64,000 nt of DNA from Stagnihabitans sp038231395 (GTDB lineage Bacteria; Pseudomonadota; Alphaproteobacteria; Rhodobacterales; Rhodobacteraceae), in contig JBBRLL010000013.1 of the NCBI GenBank assembly GCA_038231395.1, forward strand, positions 1 to 64,000. Direction: 5' to 3'. The notes beneath the pieces were generated by a model. The model was not told the DNA's origin. It ran no database searches and was given only the letters and a program-made list of their open reading frames with translations. This document shows positions 16,841 to 25,522 of the stretch, piece by piece. Within the stretch, counting starts at the first letter, position 1, and each line of letters starts with the position of its first letter. Position numbers and translations under genes: made by a program.

Positions 16841-17670
16841 CAGCGGGCCCAATCCGCAGTGCGGTCCAGCGCGGGAAGCGCGCCGCGATTGCCGCCGATC
16901 CTTGGCAGGCAGTTCAAAAGGCCTTGGGTATAGGGATGTTTGGCGTGAAGCAGGTCGCTGGCCGCCAGCTCCTCCACGATTTTGCCTTTGTACATCACCA
17001 GAACCCGGTCACAAAACCGGGCGACCAGCCGCAGGTCATGGCTGATGAAGATCAGACCCATGCCACGGGTCTTCACCAGATTGTCGAGGATCGACAGCAC
17101 TTCGGCCTGCACGGTGACGTCAAGGGCCGAGGTCGGCTCATCGGCGATCAGCAGGTCAGGGTTGGGGATCAGCATCATGGCGATCATCACGCGCTGACCC
17201 ATGCCGCCGGACAATTCGTGCGGATAGGCCTCCATCACACGATCCGGGTCGCGGATTTGCACAGCCTCCAGTGCGGCGATGGCTTTGGCGGTGGCTTCGG
17301 CGCGGGACGCGTGGTCGCGTTGTCGCAGCCCTTCCGTCAGTTGCGCGCCGATCTTCATCACCGGGTTGAGCGAGAACTTCGGGTCTTGCATGACCATCGC
17401 AATCCGGCGACCGCGCAGCGCGCGAAGTTCGGTTTCGGTGGCACCCATCAGGTCCTGGCCATCAAAGGTCATGGCATCAGCCTCAATCCGGCCGGGCGGA
17501 CGGATCAGCCGCAGCACCGCGCGCCCGGTCATGGTCTTGCCAGAGCCGGACTCGCCCACAATTCCCAGCCGTTCGCGGTTCAGATCAAACGATACGCCGC
17601 GCACGGCCTGAACCGGGCCGGTTTCGGTATCAAAGGTGACGCGCAGGTTCTTTACAGACAAGAGGGTCAT
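16840..17670 (-). CDS. Dipeptide ABC transporter ATP-binding protein (DppD type)
   Basis: 276-residue ATPase with Walker A GESGSGKTM, Q-loop MVMQDPKFSLNP, signature LSGGMGQRV, Walker B LLIADEPTSALD and switch histidine ISHDLRLV. The open frame extends to 17931 but its first 87 codons overlap the DppC-type permease gene and read as a proline/arginine-rich shadow. The ATG at 17670 overlaps the permease stop (ATGA) and gives the normal start MTLLSVKNLRV. The protein ends soon after PYTQGLLNCLP, shorter than classical DppD, without the cysteine-rich tail. Confidence 0.88.
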   Translation of the reverse strand: MTLLSVKNLRVTFDTETGPVQAVRGVSFDLNRERLGIVGESGSGKTMTGRAVLRLIRPPGRIEADAMTFDGQDLMGATETELRALRGRRIAMVMQDPKFSLNPVMKIGAQLTEGLRQRDHASRAEATAKAIAALEAVQIRDPDRVMEAYPHELSGGMGQRVMIAMMLIPNPDLLIADEPTSALDVTVQAEVLSILDNLVKTRGMGLIFISHDLRLVARFCDRVLVMYKGKIVEELAASDLLHAKHPYTQGLLNCLPRIGGNRGALPALDRTADWAR

Positions 17671-18569
17671 TTCCCGGCACTCCGCGGGTCCAGCACGTCG
17701 CGCAAGCCATCGCCGAGCAGGTTGAACCCCAAAGACACGATGAAGATGGCCAGACCGGGCATGGTGGCGACCCACCATTGTTCGAACAGGAACTTGCGGC
17801 CCGCTGAAATCATCAGGCCCCATTCCGGCAGGGGCGGTTGCACGCCAAGGCCAAGGAAACCAAGGCCAGCGGCGGTCAGGATCACGCCCGCCATGTCCAG
17901 CGTCACCCGGATGATGACCGAGGGCAGGCACATCGGCATGACATGGCCCCAGATCAGACGGGCGGCAGAGGCACCTTGCAGGCGGGTGGCCGCGATGTAA
18001 TCGGAATTGCGCACGGTGAGGGTTTCAGCCCGGGCAACGCGGGCATACGGCGGCCAAGAGGTTACGGCGATGGCCAGAACCGCATTGATCATGCCGGGGC
18101 CAAGAACGGCCACCAATGCCAAAGCAAGGATCAGCTTGGGAAAGGCCAGAAAGATGTCGGTGATCCGCATCAGCACGGCGTCGACCCAGCCGCCGAAATA
18201 GCCGGCAACAGTGCCGATGATCAGCCCGACCAAAGGAGCGGTCAGGATCACCAGCAGCACGATATAAAGGGTGATCCGGGAGCCGAAGAGGATGCGGCTC
18301 CAGATGTCGCGGCCAAAATCGTCGGTGCCCATCCAGTGGCCGGGCGTCAAAGGCGGTTGCAGCCGGATGGAAAGCGACTGGGCGATGGGGTCATAAGGCG
18401 CCAGCACGGGGGCAAAGATTGACATGACGATCAGCGCCAGCGAGACGAAAAGGCCGATCATCGCCAAGGGGTTGCGGCGGAACCTCAACCACGTCAGCCA
18501 GCCTTGCGCCATCCGCGATTGCAGGCGCGATCTGGGGTTGGGGTCAAGAAGATACTCGGACAGGGTCAT
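17667..18569 (-). CDS. Dipeptide ABC transporter permease (DppC type)
   Basis: 300-residue inner-membrane permease. An N-terminal cytoplasmic stretch precedes the first helix (MIGLFVSLALIVMSIFAPVL), followed by the periplasmic loop with HWMGTDDFGRDIWSRILFGSR typical of DppC, more helices, and the EAA loop around LQGASAARLIWGHVMP. The C-terminus LLGDGLRDVLDPR is the family ending. It is the intact counterpart of the truncated permease at 141-524. About 70 bases separate it from the dppB-type gene upstream. Confidence 0.9.
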   Translation of the reverse strand: MTLSEYLLDPNPRSRLQSRMAQGWLTWLRFRRNPLAMIGLFVSLALIVMSIFAPVLAPYDPIAQSLSIRLQPPLTPGHWMGTDDFGRDIWSRILFGSRITLYIVLLVILTAPLVGLIIGTVAGYFGGWVDAVLMRITDIFLAFPKLILALALVAVLGPGMINAVLAIAVTSWPPYARVARAETLTVRNSDYIAATRLQGASAARLIWGHVMPMCLPSVIIRVTLDMAGVILTAAGLGFLGLGVQPPLPEWGLMISAGRKFLFEQWWVATMPGLAIFIVSLGFNLLGDGLRDVLDPRSAGK

Positions 18570-18639
18570 TTTGCCCTCGGGTCAGAAAGGGCGCGTGCTT
18601 TGGATGGCAGGCGAGACGTGCGGAGGATGGCGTTTTGGG

Positions 18640-19704
18640 TCATCGCGCCCTCGGATCTGCAAGGCGGTACAGAAAGTCGGAAAACATGTTGATGCCGATG
18701 TAGACGGCTCCGACGACAACCGTGCCGCCCAGAACGGCGGGCATGTCGTTGATCACCAAAGCGTCGGTGATATAGCGGCCAAGTCCGGGCCAGGCGAAGA
18801 TGGTTTCGGTCAGAACGGCACCTTCCAGAAGGCTTGCATAGGACAGCGCGATCACGGTGATCAGCGGCACCGCCACGTTGCGCATGGCGTGAACCCAGAT
18901 CACCCGGCGCTCTGGCATACCCTTGACGCGCGCGGTGGTGATGTATTCCTGACCCAACTCGTTCAGCATGAAACTTCGGGTCATGCGCGAGATATAGGCC
19001 ATCGACAGATAACCCAGAATCGAGGCCGGCAGGATGATGTGGCTGACCGCGTTCCAGAACATCTCCCACTCTCCGGCCAAAGCGGTGTCGATCAGGATCA
19101 TGTGGGTGACGGCGGGGACTTTGAAATCCAGCATCATCTGATAAGTGCTGTCCAGCCGCCCCGGTCCGCCAACCCAGCCCAGGTGGCCGTAAAACAGCAA
19201 CAACCCGATCAGTCCCAGCCAGAACACCGGCATGGAATAGCCCATCAGCCCGATCAGCCGCACCAGTTGGTCAAGGATCGAGCCGGGTTTGGTCGCCGAC
19301 AAAACCCCAGCCGGGATCCCCACGATGGTGCCGACGATGATGCCAAGCGTTGAAAGCTCCATCGTTGCGGGGAAATAGCGGGCGATTTCGCTGAGAACCG
19401 GGTCGCGGGTGCGGATCGAGGTCCCAAGGTCGCCGTGAAACACGTCCCAGACATAAATGCCGAATTGCTGCCACAGCGGGTCGTTCAGGCCCAGCTTGGC
19501 CTGCAGATCGGCGATTTGCTGTGCGGTGGCACGTTCGCCCAGAATGGCCATCACCGGATCAATCGGTACGACACGGGCAATGATGAAGGTGACCGCCAGC
19601 AGCCCCAGAAACGTGATGACCAGGGACAGCACAGTGTTCGCGCTTTGCTTCAGAAAGCGCAGCGCGGGCGGGTTGTGGGCGGGAGCGTCAGAATACTCGG
19701 CCAT
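18640..19704 (-). CDS. Dipeptide ABC transporter permease (DppB type)
   Basis: 354-residue permease with about six helices. The first helix (VLSLVITFLGLLAVTFIIARV) follows a 30-residue cytoplasmic extension, and the DppB signature region FGIYVWDVFHGDLGTSIRT is present, as is the EAA loop (TTARVKGMPERRVIWVHAMRN). The last segment is FSDFLYRLADPRAR. It lies 39 bases downstream of the binding-protein gene and forms the membrane channel with the DppC-type protein. Confidence 0.9.
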   Translation of the reverse strand: MAEYSDAPAHNPPALRFLKQSANTVLSLVITFLGLLAVTFIIARVVPIDPVMAILGERATAQQIADLQAKLGLNDPLWQQFGIYVWDVFHGDLGTSIRTRDPVLSEIARYFPATMELSTLGIIVGTIVGIPAGVLSATKPGSILDQLVRLIGLMGYSMPVFWLGLIGLLLFYGHLGWVGGPGRLDSTYQMMLDFKVPAVTHMILIDTALAGEWEMFWNAVSHIILPASILGYLSMAYISRMTRSFMLNELGQEYITTARVKGMPERRVIWVHAMRNVAVPLITVIALSYASLLEGAVLTETIFAWPGLGRYITDALVINDMPAVLGGTVVVGAVYIGINMFSDFLYRLADPRAR

Positions 19705-19743
19705 CGGGGGTTGCGCGCGCCGGACCCCGGCGCGCGCTGATCC

Positions 19744-21342
19744 TTACTTGGTTACCAGCCAGTAGGCGGCAGCATCCACCGCGCCACCGGTGTAAAAGTC
19801 CTTCACGCCAGCACGCAACCCGGTTTCGCGGGCTTTCTGGAACATCACGATGAAGGCCGACGTCTGTTGGTGGGTCCGCTCGATCGCCTCATACATGGCT
19901 TTGCGCTTCTCAGGATCACGCTCCATCACCGCAGCCTGGCTCGCCGCCGTCAAGGCACCCGGATCATAGGCGTTGCGCCAGGCCAGATAGCCGGTGGCTT
20001 TGGCCGCGTCCGAATTGTCAGGGTTTTCGGCGAAGGTCGACGAGTTGGTGTTGGGGTCGGCATAATCCGGGCCCCAGGTCTGCAACGTCGCGTCATGCAG
20101 GCGGGCGCGGTAGTCTTTCAGCTGTTCGGCCCCTTCACCGGTCTTCAGTTCTACCGTGATCCCGGCCTGACCAAAGGTGTTCTGGATCGACTGTGCCACG
20201 TCGATGCGGTCAGCCTGGTTGCTGACCGACAGCGTGACCTTGGGGTCTTTGATGCCCGAGTCCGCGACCAGCGCCTTGGCCTTTGCGATGTCCAGATGGT
20301 AGGGCAGATCATCAAGTGCGCCCAGATAGCCCTGCGGCAGGAAACTTTGATGCGGGATGACCAGACCCTTCATGATGGTGTCGGCCATGCCCTGATAGTC
20401 AATCGCCCAACGCATCGCATCCAGGAACTTGGCGTTCTTGTAGTTCGGGTTCTTCTGGTTGAAGGCGAGGTAGTAGACTTGGCCGCTGACGTCTTGCTGA
20501 ATGGCGACGTCCTTGTTGCTGGCAAGACCGGCAAGGTCGGTCACCGTCAGTTCGCGCGCGACGTCGACGTCGCCCTTTTCAAGCTGCAAACGTTCGGTCG
20601 CAGCCTCCGGAATGTGCTGAACGAAGATGTTCTTCATCTTGGCATCGCCGCGCCAGTACCCCGGACGCATCTCCAGAATGATGCCTTCCTTGGGCTTGTA
20701 GGATTTCAGGACATAGGCGCCGGTTCCGGCAGAGTTGTTCTTGAGCCATTCGTTGGCCATGTCACCGGCCACATCATGGGTCTTGACCGTTTCAGCATCG
20801 ACGATAGAGGCCACGCCTGCGGTCAGGCAGTTGTAAAGGAAGGTAGGCGCAAAAGGCTTATCGACCTTGATGGTCAGCGTATCGCCTTTGCCGGTGATCA
20901 TGGTATCAACGTTCTCGGCCTTCCAGCCGAACTGGTTGAGGATAAAGGCGGGGGTCTTGTTGACCTTGACAGCGCGTTGCAGCGAATAAGCTGCGGCTTC
21001 TGCCGTGACCGGATTGCCAGAAGCAAAAGTCACGCCGGTTTTCATCTTGAACGTATAGGTCACGCCGTCATCGGCAACCGACCAGCTTTCAGCCAGTCCC
21101 GGCTCCAATGCCAACGTCTTGGGGTTGATTTCGATCAACCCGTCATAGGTGTTGTTCACCACGTCAAGGCCGGAAAACTCATAGGCTTCTGCCGGGTCAA
21201 GCGAGACGATGTCGCCGATGTCGCCGGCGATGACCAGCGTATCCGCCGGGGTGGCTGCCAACAGCGCCGACGGTGCGGCACCCAAAAGCAAGGCGGCGAG
21301 CGTCGCCGCACCGGCCTTGCGGGCAAATGGAACAAAGGACAT
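19744..21342 (-). CDS. Dipeptide ABC transporter substrate-binding protein (SBP family 5)
   Basis: 532-residue periplasmic binding protein of the DppA/OppA family. A Sec signal peptide spans about residues 1-29 (ending SALLA-ATP). The family segments SLDPAEAYEFSGLDVVNNTYDGLI, LEPGLAESWSVADDGVTYTFKM and the C-terminal FIVMFQKARETGLRAGVKDF are visible. It is the first gene of the minus-strand transporter operon ending in the M19 dipeptidase, which points to dipeptides as cargo. The ribosome binding site AGGGAG sits inside a small hairpin directly before the ATG (21345-21359). Confidence 0.9.
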   Translation of the reverse strand: MSFVPFARKAGAATLAALLLGAAPSALLAATPADTLVIAGDIGDIVSLDPAEAYEFSGLDVVNNTYDGLIEINPKTLALEPGLAESWSVADDGVTYTFKMKTGVTFASGNPVTAEAAAYSLQRAVKVNKTPAFILNQFGWKAENVDTMITGKGDTLTIKVDKPFAPTFLYNCLTAGVASIVDAETVKTHDVAGDMANEWLKNNSAGTGAYVLKSYKPKEGIILEMRPGYWRGDAKMKNIFVQHIPEAATERLQLEKGDVDVARELTVTDLAGLASNKDVAIQQDVSGQVYYLAFNQKNPNYKNAKFLDAMRWAIDYQGMADTIMKGLVIPHQSFLPQGYLGALDDLPYHLDIAKAKALVADSGIKDPKVTLSVSNQADRIDVAQSIQNTFGQAGITVELKTGEGAEQLKDYRARLHDATLQTWGPDYADPNTNSSTFAENPDNSDAAKATGYLAWRNAYDPGALTAASQAAVMERDPEKRKAMYEAIERTHQQTSAFIVMFQKARETGLRAGVKDFYTGGAVDAAAYWLVTK

Positions 21343-21344
21343 GT

Positions 21345-21359
21345 GTAACTCCCTGTTAC
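21345..21359 (-). promoter_or_regulatory. Hairpin holding the ribosome binding site of the SBP gene
   Basis: On the minus strand GTAAC-AGGGA-GTTAC forms a perfect 5-bp stem whose loop is the Shine-Dalgarno core, ending two bases before the ATG at 21342. It could tune translation of this highly expressed class of protein. Confidence 0.4.
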
Positions 21360-21500
21360 GGTTTGTTTATTTGTCGGACGCCGGAGTTTCTTGCTGAGTC
21401 CCCGTACAATCCTTGTCCAAGTGGGCAACTTTCAGACCGGCTTGTCAATCCTTGGCCTGGACCTTGTGCCCACGGCTTGAGCATCCGCTTAGCTTTTGGG

Positions 21501-22469
21501 CTACGGCGCAGCCCTTGTGGCGCGGGCGTATCCATCGGTTGCGGTGACCACCGCGTCAGCAATCCCCGGTTCGGTGCCGGTGTGGCCCGCATCAGGGATG
21601 ATCACCAGCTTGGCCTCTGGCCAGACGGCCGCAAGGTCCACGGCATTCTTGACCGGGGTGCAGGCATCATAACGGCCGTGGATGATGGTGCAGGGTATGG
21701 CGCGCAGCCGGTGCGCATGGGCCAGGATCCAGTCATCTTGCGCAAAGAAACCCTTGTGGTGAAAGTAATGGCATTCGATGCGGGCGAAGGCTTCGGTAAA
21801 ATGCGGGTCGGCCCAGGCCGCCTCCCGCTCCGGGTTGGGCAGAAGCGAGATGGTGCGCGCCTCCCACAACGCCCAGGCCTGTGCTGCGGTGGCGTGAGGC
21901 GCGGGGCCGGTCAGAATCCGGTGATAGGCCGCCACCATCGCGCCCCGATCGGCCTTGGCAACCGGTGCCTGATAATCGGCAAACGCCTCGGGGAACAGGA
22001 AGCTGGCGCCGCCGTCTTCGTAGAACCAGTCCACCTCTTGCTGCCGCAGCATGAAAATACCGCGCAGGACCAGTTCGGTGACCCTGTCCGGATGGCGGAT
22101 CGCATAGGCCAGCGCCAAAGTGGACCCCCAGGACCCGCCTGCCACCTGCCAACGATCCAGCCCCAGATGCGCGCGCAACGCTTCGATATCGGCCACCAGA
22201 TCCCAGGTCGTGTTCGCCTCCAGACTGGCGAAGGGCGTCGATTTTCCGCAGCCGCGCTGATCCATCAGGATGATCCGATACCGCGCCGGATCATGGCCTT
22301 GCCGCAGATATGGCGAGATCCCGCTGCCCGGACCGCCATGCAGCACGATCACCGGCTTACCCTGCGGGCTACCGCATTCCTCGAAATACACCTCGTGAAG
22401 TGGCGAAACCTGCAACCGCCCGGTGCGATAAGGCTCCAGCGCGGGGTAAAGCGGGCGACGTTCTGGCAT
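21501..22469 (-). CDS. pip: Proline iminopeptidase
   Basis: 322-residue serine peptidase of family S33 that removes N-terminal proline from peptides. It shows VLHGGPGSGISP (oxyanion region), LMDQRGCGKSTP, the nucleophile motif GGSWGS, a cap domain, then the aspartate in HGRYDACTP and histidine in PDAGHTG. Cytoplasmic. The start at 22469 (MPERRPLYPALEPY) is preceded by GGAGAG six bases away; the longer frame to 22682 reads unlike the family. It lies downstream of, and in the same direction as, the dipeptide transporter but is placed beyond that operon's first gene, so it is a separate unit, divergent from the SDR gene. Confidence 0.92.
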   Translation of the reverse strand: MPERRPLYPALEPYRTGRLQVSPLHEVYFEECGSPQGKPVIVLHGGPGSGISPYLRQGHDPARYRIILMDQRGCGKSTPFASLEANTTWDLVADIEALRAHLGLDRWQVAGGSWGSTLALAYAIRHPDRVTELVLRGIFMLRQQEVDWFYEDGGASFLFPEAFADYQAPVAKADRGAMVAAYHRILTGPAPHATAAQAWALWEARTISLLPNPEREAAWADPHFTEAFARIECHYFHHKGFFAQDDWILAHAHRLRAIPCTIIHGRYDACTPVKNAVDLAAVWPEAKLVIIPDAGHTGTEPGIADAVVTATDGYARATRAAP

Positions 22470-22666
22470 CTTGCTCTCCATTTTGCCGCATCTTGGCAAA
22501 TCAGCGCTTCCACCGCACCCCCAATTTGCAACCTTGGTAATAGTCACCTGGGATGCGGGCGTCAGAAACCGCCGCTTGATGGTGGCATCTGTGGGCTGGG
22601 ACCGCTTTGCGCCGTCACTTGCCTCAGCCTTGGCATTGCCTATCATGTCGCAAAACGGAGGCTGCC

Positions 22667-23431
22667 ATGACCAAACTCGCACTCGTCACCGCCGGCAACA
22701 GCGCCATCGGACGGCATCTGGTTTTGGGGCTGGCAGGTGCCGGGTTTGATGTGGCCTTCACCCATCTGAACGCAGCGGCTGATGCGGCGGCCTTGGTGGC
22801 GGAGGCGAATGCCAAGGGCGTCCGGGCAATGGCCAGCGACAGCAACGCGGGGGATGAGGCGCAGGTTCTGGCCTTTCATGCCGCAGCCGCCGATTGGGCG
22901 GGCGTGGCACCGCAGGTCATGGTGAACAACGCGGGCATCCAGACCTGGTCCAGCCTGATCGACCTGTCGGTGTCGGACTGGGACCGGGTGATGGCCACCA
23001 ACCTGCGCGGCACGTTCCTGAACACCCGAACCGCCGCGCGCGCGATGATTGCGGCAGGGCAGGGCGGTGCCGTTGTGACCCTCGGCTCTGGCTGCAATAA
23101 AGTGGCCTTTCCGCGACTGGTCGATTACACCACCTCCAAAGGCGGGATTGAGCAGTTTACCAAGGTTGCCGCCTCTGAACTTGGCCCGCACGGCATCCGC
23201 GTCAACTGCGTGGCCCCCGGGGCCATCGCTACTGAACGCACGGCAATGGAATCCGGCGATTATGCCGCAACCTGGCGCCCTTTGACGCCTTTGCGGCGGA
23301 TCGGCACGCCGCAGGATCTGGTCGGTCCGCTGTTGTTCCTGATCTCTGACGCCGCAAGTTTCGTCACCGGGCAGACGATCTATGTCGATGGCGGGTTGTT
23401 TTCCCAAGCCCCGTGGCCCTATCCGACCTGA
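22667..23431 (+). CDS. Short-chain dehydrogenase/reductase (SDR)
   Basis: 254-residue classical SDR. The cofactor motif is TAGNSAIG, a variant of TGxxxGIG; NNAG is present (VMVNNAGIQTW), as are the catalytic serine (TLGSGCNK region), YTTSK with the active-site tyrosine and lysine, and the terminal TGQTIYVDGG. The variant glycine motif with alanine in place of a glycine is unusual but occurs. The start at 22667 follows CGGAGG; the upstream extension to 22607 is not family-like. Substrate unknown; the next gene on the same strand is a Rieske oxygenase 129 bases away. Confidence 0.87.
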   Translation: MTKLALVTAGNSAIGRHLVLGLAGAGFDVAFTHLNAAADAAALVAEANAKGVRAMASDSNAGDEAQVLAFHAAAADWAGVAPQVMVNNAGIQTWSSLIDLSVSDWDRVMATNLRGTFLNTRTAARAMIAAGQGGAVVTLGSGCNKVAFPRLVDYTTSKGGIEQFTKVAASELGPHGIRVNCVAPGAIATERTAMESGDYAATWRPLTPLRRIGTPQDLVGPLLFLISDAASFVTGQTIYVDGGLFSQAPWPYPT

Positions 23432-23560
23432 GGCAAATCAGGCCAAATCGGGCACAGGTTTTCCGCCGGATATGTGATGAACTGACCAACCCGTCGAGGT
23501 CGCAATTGCGCAGGACAAGTCCGATCTACCGTGTCACGCTGCTGCAAATTTGAGGTAACG

Positions 23561-24697
23561 ATGACCCAACACCACGCGACCTCACCTGCTGCCGAATTGC
23601 GCGCCACTGTCGCGGTGCCGTTTGAGCGCGCCCATGCGATGCCGAAATCGGTCTATACCTCACCCACGTTTGCTGATGATGAGGTTGCCCACATCTTTGG
23701 CAAGGAATGGCTGTCCGCTGGCCGTGCCGATGCGCTGAAAATTCCCGGCGATTATCTGACGATGACCATCGCGGGTGAGCCTGTGATCATCCTGCGCGAC
23801 CGCGACGGCACCCTGCGCGGCATGTCCAATGTTTGCCGCCACCGGATGTCGACCTTGCTGGAGGGGCGCGGCAATGTTCGTGCGATCGTCTGCCCCTACC
23901 ATGCCTGGACCTATAACCTTGACGGCACATTGCGCGGCGCGCCCGCCATGGCCGCAAACGAGGATTTCTGCAAGGAAAACATCAAGCTGCCGTCGGTGCG
24001 GGTGGAAAACTGGCTTGGCTGGATCATGGTGACGCTGAACCCTGATCTGCCATCGCCGCACGCCACTTTGGCAGATGTCGAAAAGCTGGTCGGCTATCTG
24101 GATATGACGTCGTACACCGAAACTTTCCGCGAAACCTTCCGCTGGAACACCAACTGGAAGGTTCTGGCCGAGAATTTCATGGAAAGCTATCACCTGCCGG
24201 TCTGCCATGCAGGCACCATCGGCGGCTCGGTTGATCTGATGAAGATGACCTGTCCGCAGGGAACTGCGGCCTTCAACTATCACTACATCGTCAAGAACGA
24301 CACCGTGCCTTTGTCGCTGGCGCATCCGTCAAATACCAGTCTGATCGGGGATGAGCGGCGGCTGACCTGGCTTTTGGCGCTTTATCCCGCGCTGTTAATC
24401 ACCCTGACGCCGGGGTATTTCTGGTATCTGAGCCTGACCCCCAACGGACCGGGTCAAGTTGATGTGCTGTACGGTGGCGGGATGAGCGCGGATTGGATCG
24501 CCGATCCGGACGCAAATGCGCATCTGGTGCAGATCAAGGCGCTGCTGGACGACGTCAACATCGAGGACAAGGGCTGCGTCGAGAAGGTCTATCGTGGGTT
24601 ATTGGCCGGAATGTCCTCACCCGGACCCTTGAGCCATCTGGAACGGCCCAATTACGAATTCGCCCAATATATCGCCGCAAAGATGCCCGGAATTTAA
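23561..24697 (+). CDS. Rieske non-heme iron oxygenase, alpha subunit
   Basis: 378-residue oxygenase component. The Rieske [2Fe-2S] ligands are C92 and H94 (NVCRHRM) and C111 and H114 (CPYHAWTY). The mononuclear iron site is seen in ENFMESYHLPVCHAG (H211, H216), with an aspartate ligand expected near VNIEDKG. Size and motif spacing resemble the group acting on quaternary amines (glycine betaine, stachydrine, carnitine) as well as phenylpropionate-type enzymes; context with N-demethylation genes 9 kb upstream favours the amines only weakly. No reductase gene is adjacent. The start at 23561 has GAGGT seven bases upstream and gives MTQHHATSP. Confidence 0.87.
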   Translation: MTQHHATSPAAELRATVAVPFERAHAMPKSVYTSPTFADDEVAHIFGKEWLSAGRADALKIPGDYLTMTIAGEPVIILRDRDGTLRGMSNVCRHRMSTLLEGRGNVRAIVCPYHAWTYNLDGTLRGAPAMAANEDFCKENIKLPSVRVENWLGWIMVTLNPDLPSPHATLADVEKLVGYLDMTSYTETFRETFRWNTNWKVLAENFMESYHLPVCHAGTIGGSVDLMKMTCPQGTAAFNYHYIVKNDTVPLSLAHPSNTSLIGDERRLTWLLALYPALLITLTPGYFWYLSLTPNGPGQVDVLYGGGMSADWIADPDANAHLVQIKALLDDVNIEDKGCVEKVYRGLLAGMSSPGPLSHLERPNYEFAQYIAAKMPGI

Positions 24698-24743
24698 GGG
24701 GTGGGCGGCTTGCCTGCCCGGTCAAAGGTGCTAGCTGCCGGAT

Positions 24744-25433
24744 ATGAAAAACGCGTTGATCGTAAGCCATGGCCAACCCTCTGATCCGGACCCCGCCGAA
24801 CGGGCATTGACAGGTCTGGCCGCTGCTGTGGCCGCCCATCTGCCCGGTTGGCAGGTGGCAAGCGCCACGCTGGCCAAGCCCGGTGCCTTGGCTGCGGCGG
24901 TGGCAGGCAAGGAGGCGGGTCTGGTTTATCCGATGTTCATGGCGGGCGGCTGGTTTCCCATGACTGAATTGCCGCGCCGGATGGCAGAGGTCGGGGCGGA
25001 AGGTTGGACCCATTTGCCGCCGTTCGGTCTGGATACCGGGGTGCAGGCTTTGGCGCTGGCTTTGGCTCAGGAGGCGGCGGATGCGGCGGGCCTGACGTTG
25101 CCAGAGGCCTCGATTCTCTTGGCAGCACACGGCTCGTTTCGCAGCGCTGCCCCGGCGGAGGTGGCCAACGCGATGGCTGACCTGCTGAAAGGTGCCGGCT
25201 TTGCGCGGGCGGAGGCTTATTTCATTGATCAGGAGCCGCGGATTGCCACCGCAACCGGGTTTGGGAAGGCATCACTTTGCCTGCCGTTTTTTGCGGCAGA
25301 GGGCGGGCATGTGTTGGATGACCTGCCGCAAGCGCTGGAACAGGCGGGGTTTCAGGGCTTGCTTTTGCCTGCGCTTGGGTTGGATGACAGGGTGCCGGAG
25401 CTGATCGCGGCGGCGCTTCTTGCGGCAGGATGA
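24744..25433 (+). CDS. CbiX/SirB-type chelatase family protein
   Basis: 229-residue protein of the sirohydrochlorin chelatase (CbiX) family, which inserts cobalt or iron into sirohydrochlorin on the way to cobalamin or siroheme. Two half-repeats are visible, the first with LIVSHGQPSD and the second with LLAAHGSFR; the histidines in each are candidate metal ligands. Final strands read GGHVLDDLPQAL and GLLLPALGLDD. It is transcribed alone, 46 bases after the Rieske gene, so it may share its transcript. A siroheme role would suit the nirB gene in the same window; cobalamin is equally possible. Confidence 0.8.
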   Translation: MKNALIVSHGQPSDPDPAERALTGLAAAVAAHLPGWQVASATLAKPGALAAAVAGKEAGLVYPMFMAGGWFPMTELPRRMAEVGAEGWTHLPPFGLDTGVQALALALAQEAADAAGLTLPEASILLAAHGSFRSAAPAEVANAMADLLKGAGFARAEAYFIDQEPRIATATGFGKASLCLPFFAAEGGHVLDDLPQALEQAGFQGLLLPALGLDDRVPELIAAALLAAG

Positions 25434-25522
25434 CCCTGGCAAACGCCGTTTTGAAAGCTGAGACGCGCGGACGCAAGTGCTGCCGGCAGATGGCGTAACC
25501 GCGCCCTCAAAGGCTTGGCCGT

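Noticed and set aside
16840..17931. 363-residue version of the DppD-type ATPase
   Set aside because: The first 87 codons are a shadow of the overlapping permease gene; the ABC fold starts at 17670 with an ATGA overlap.
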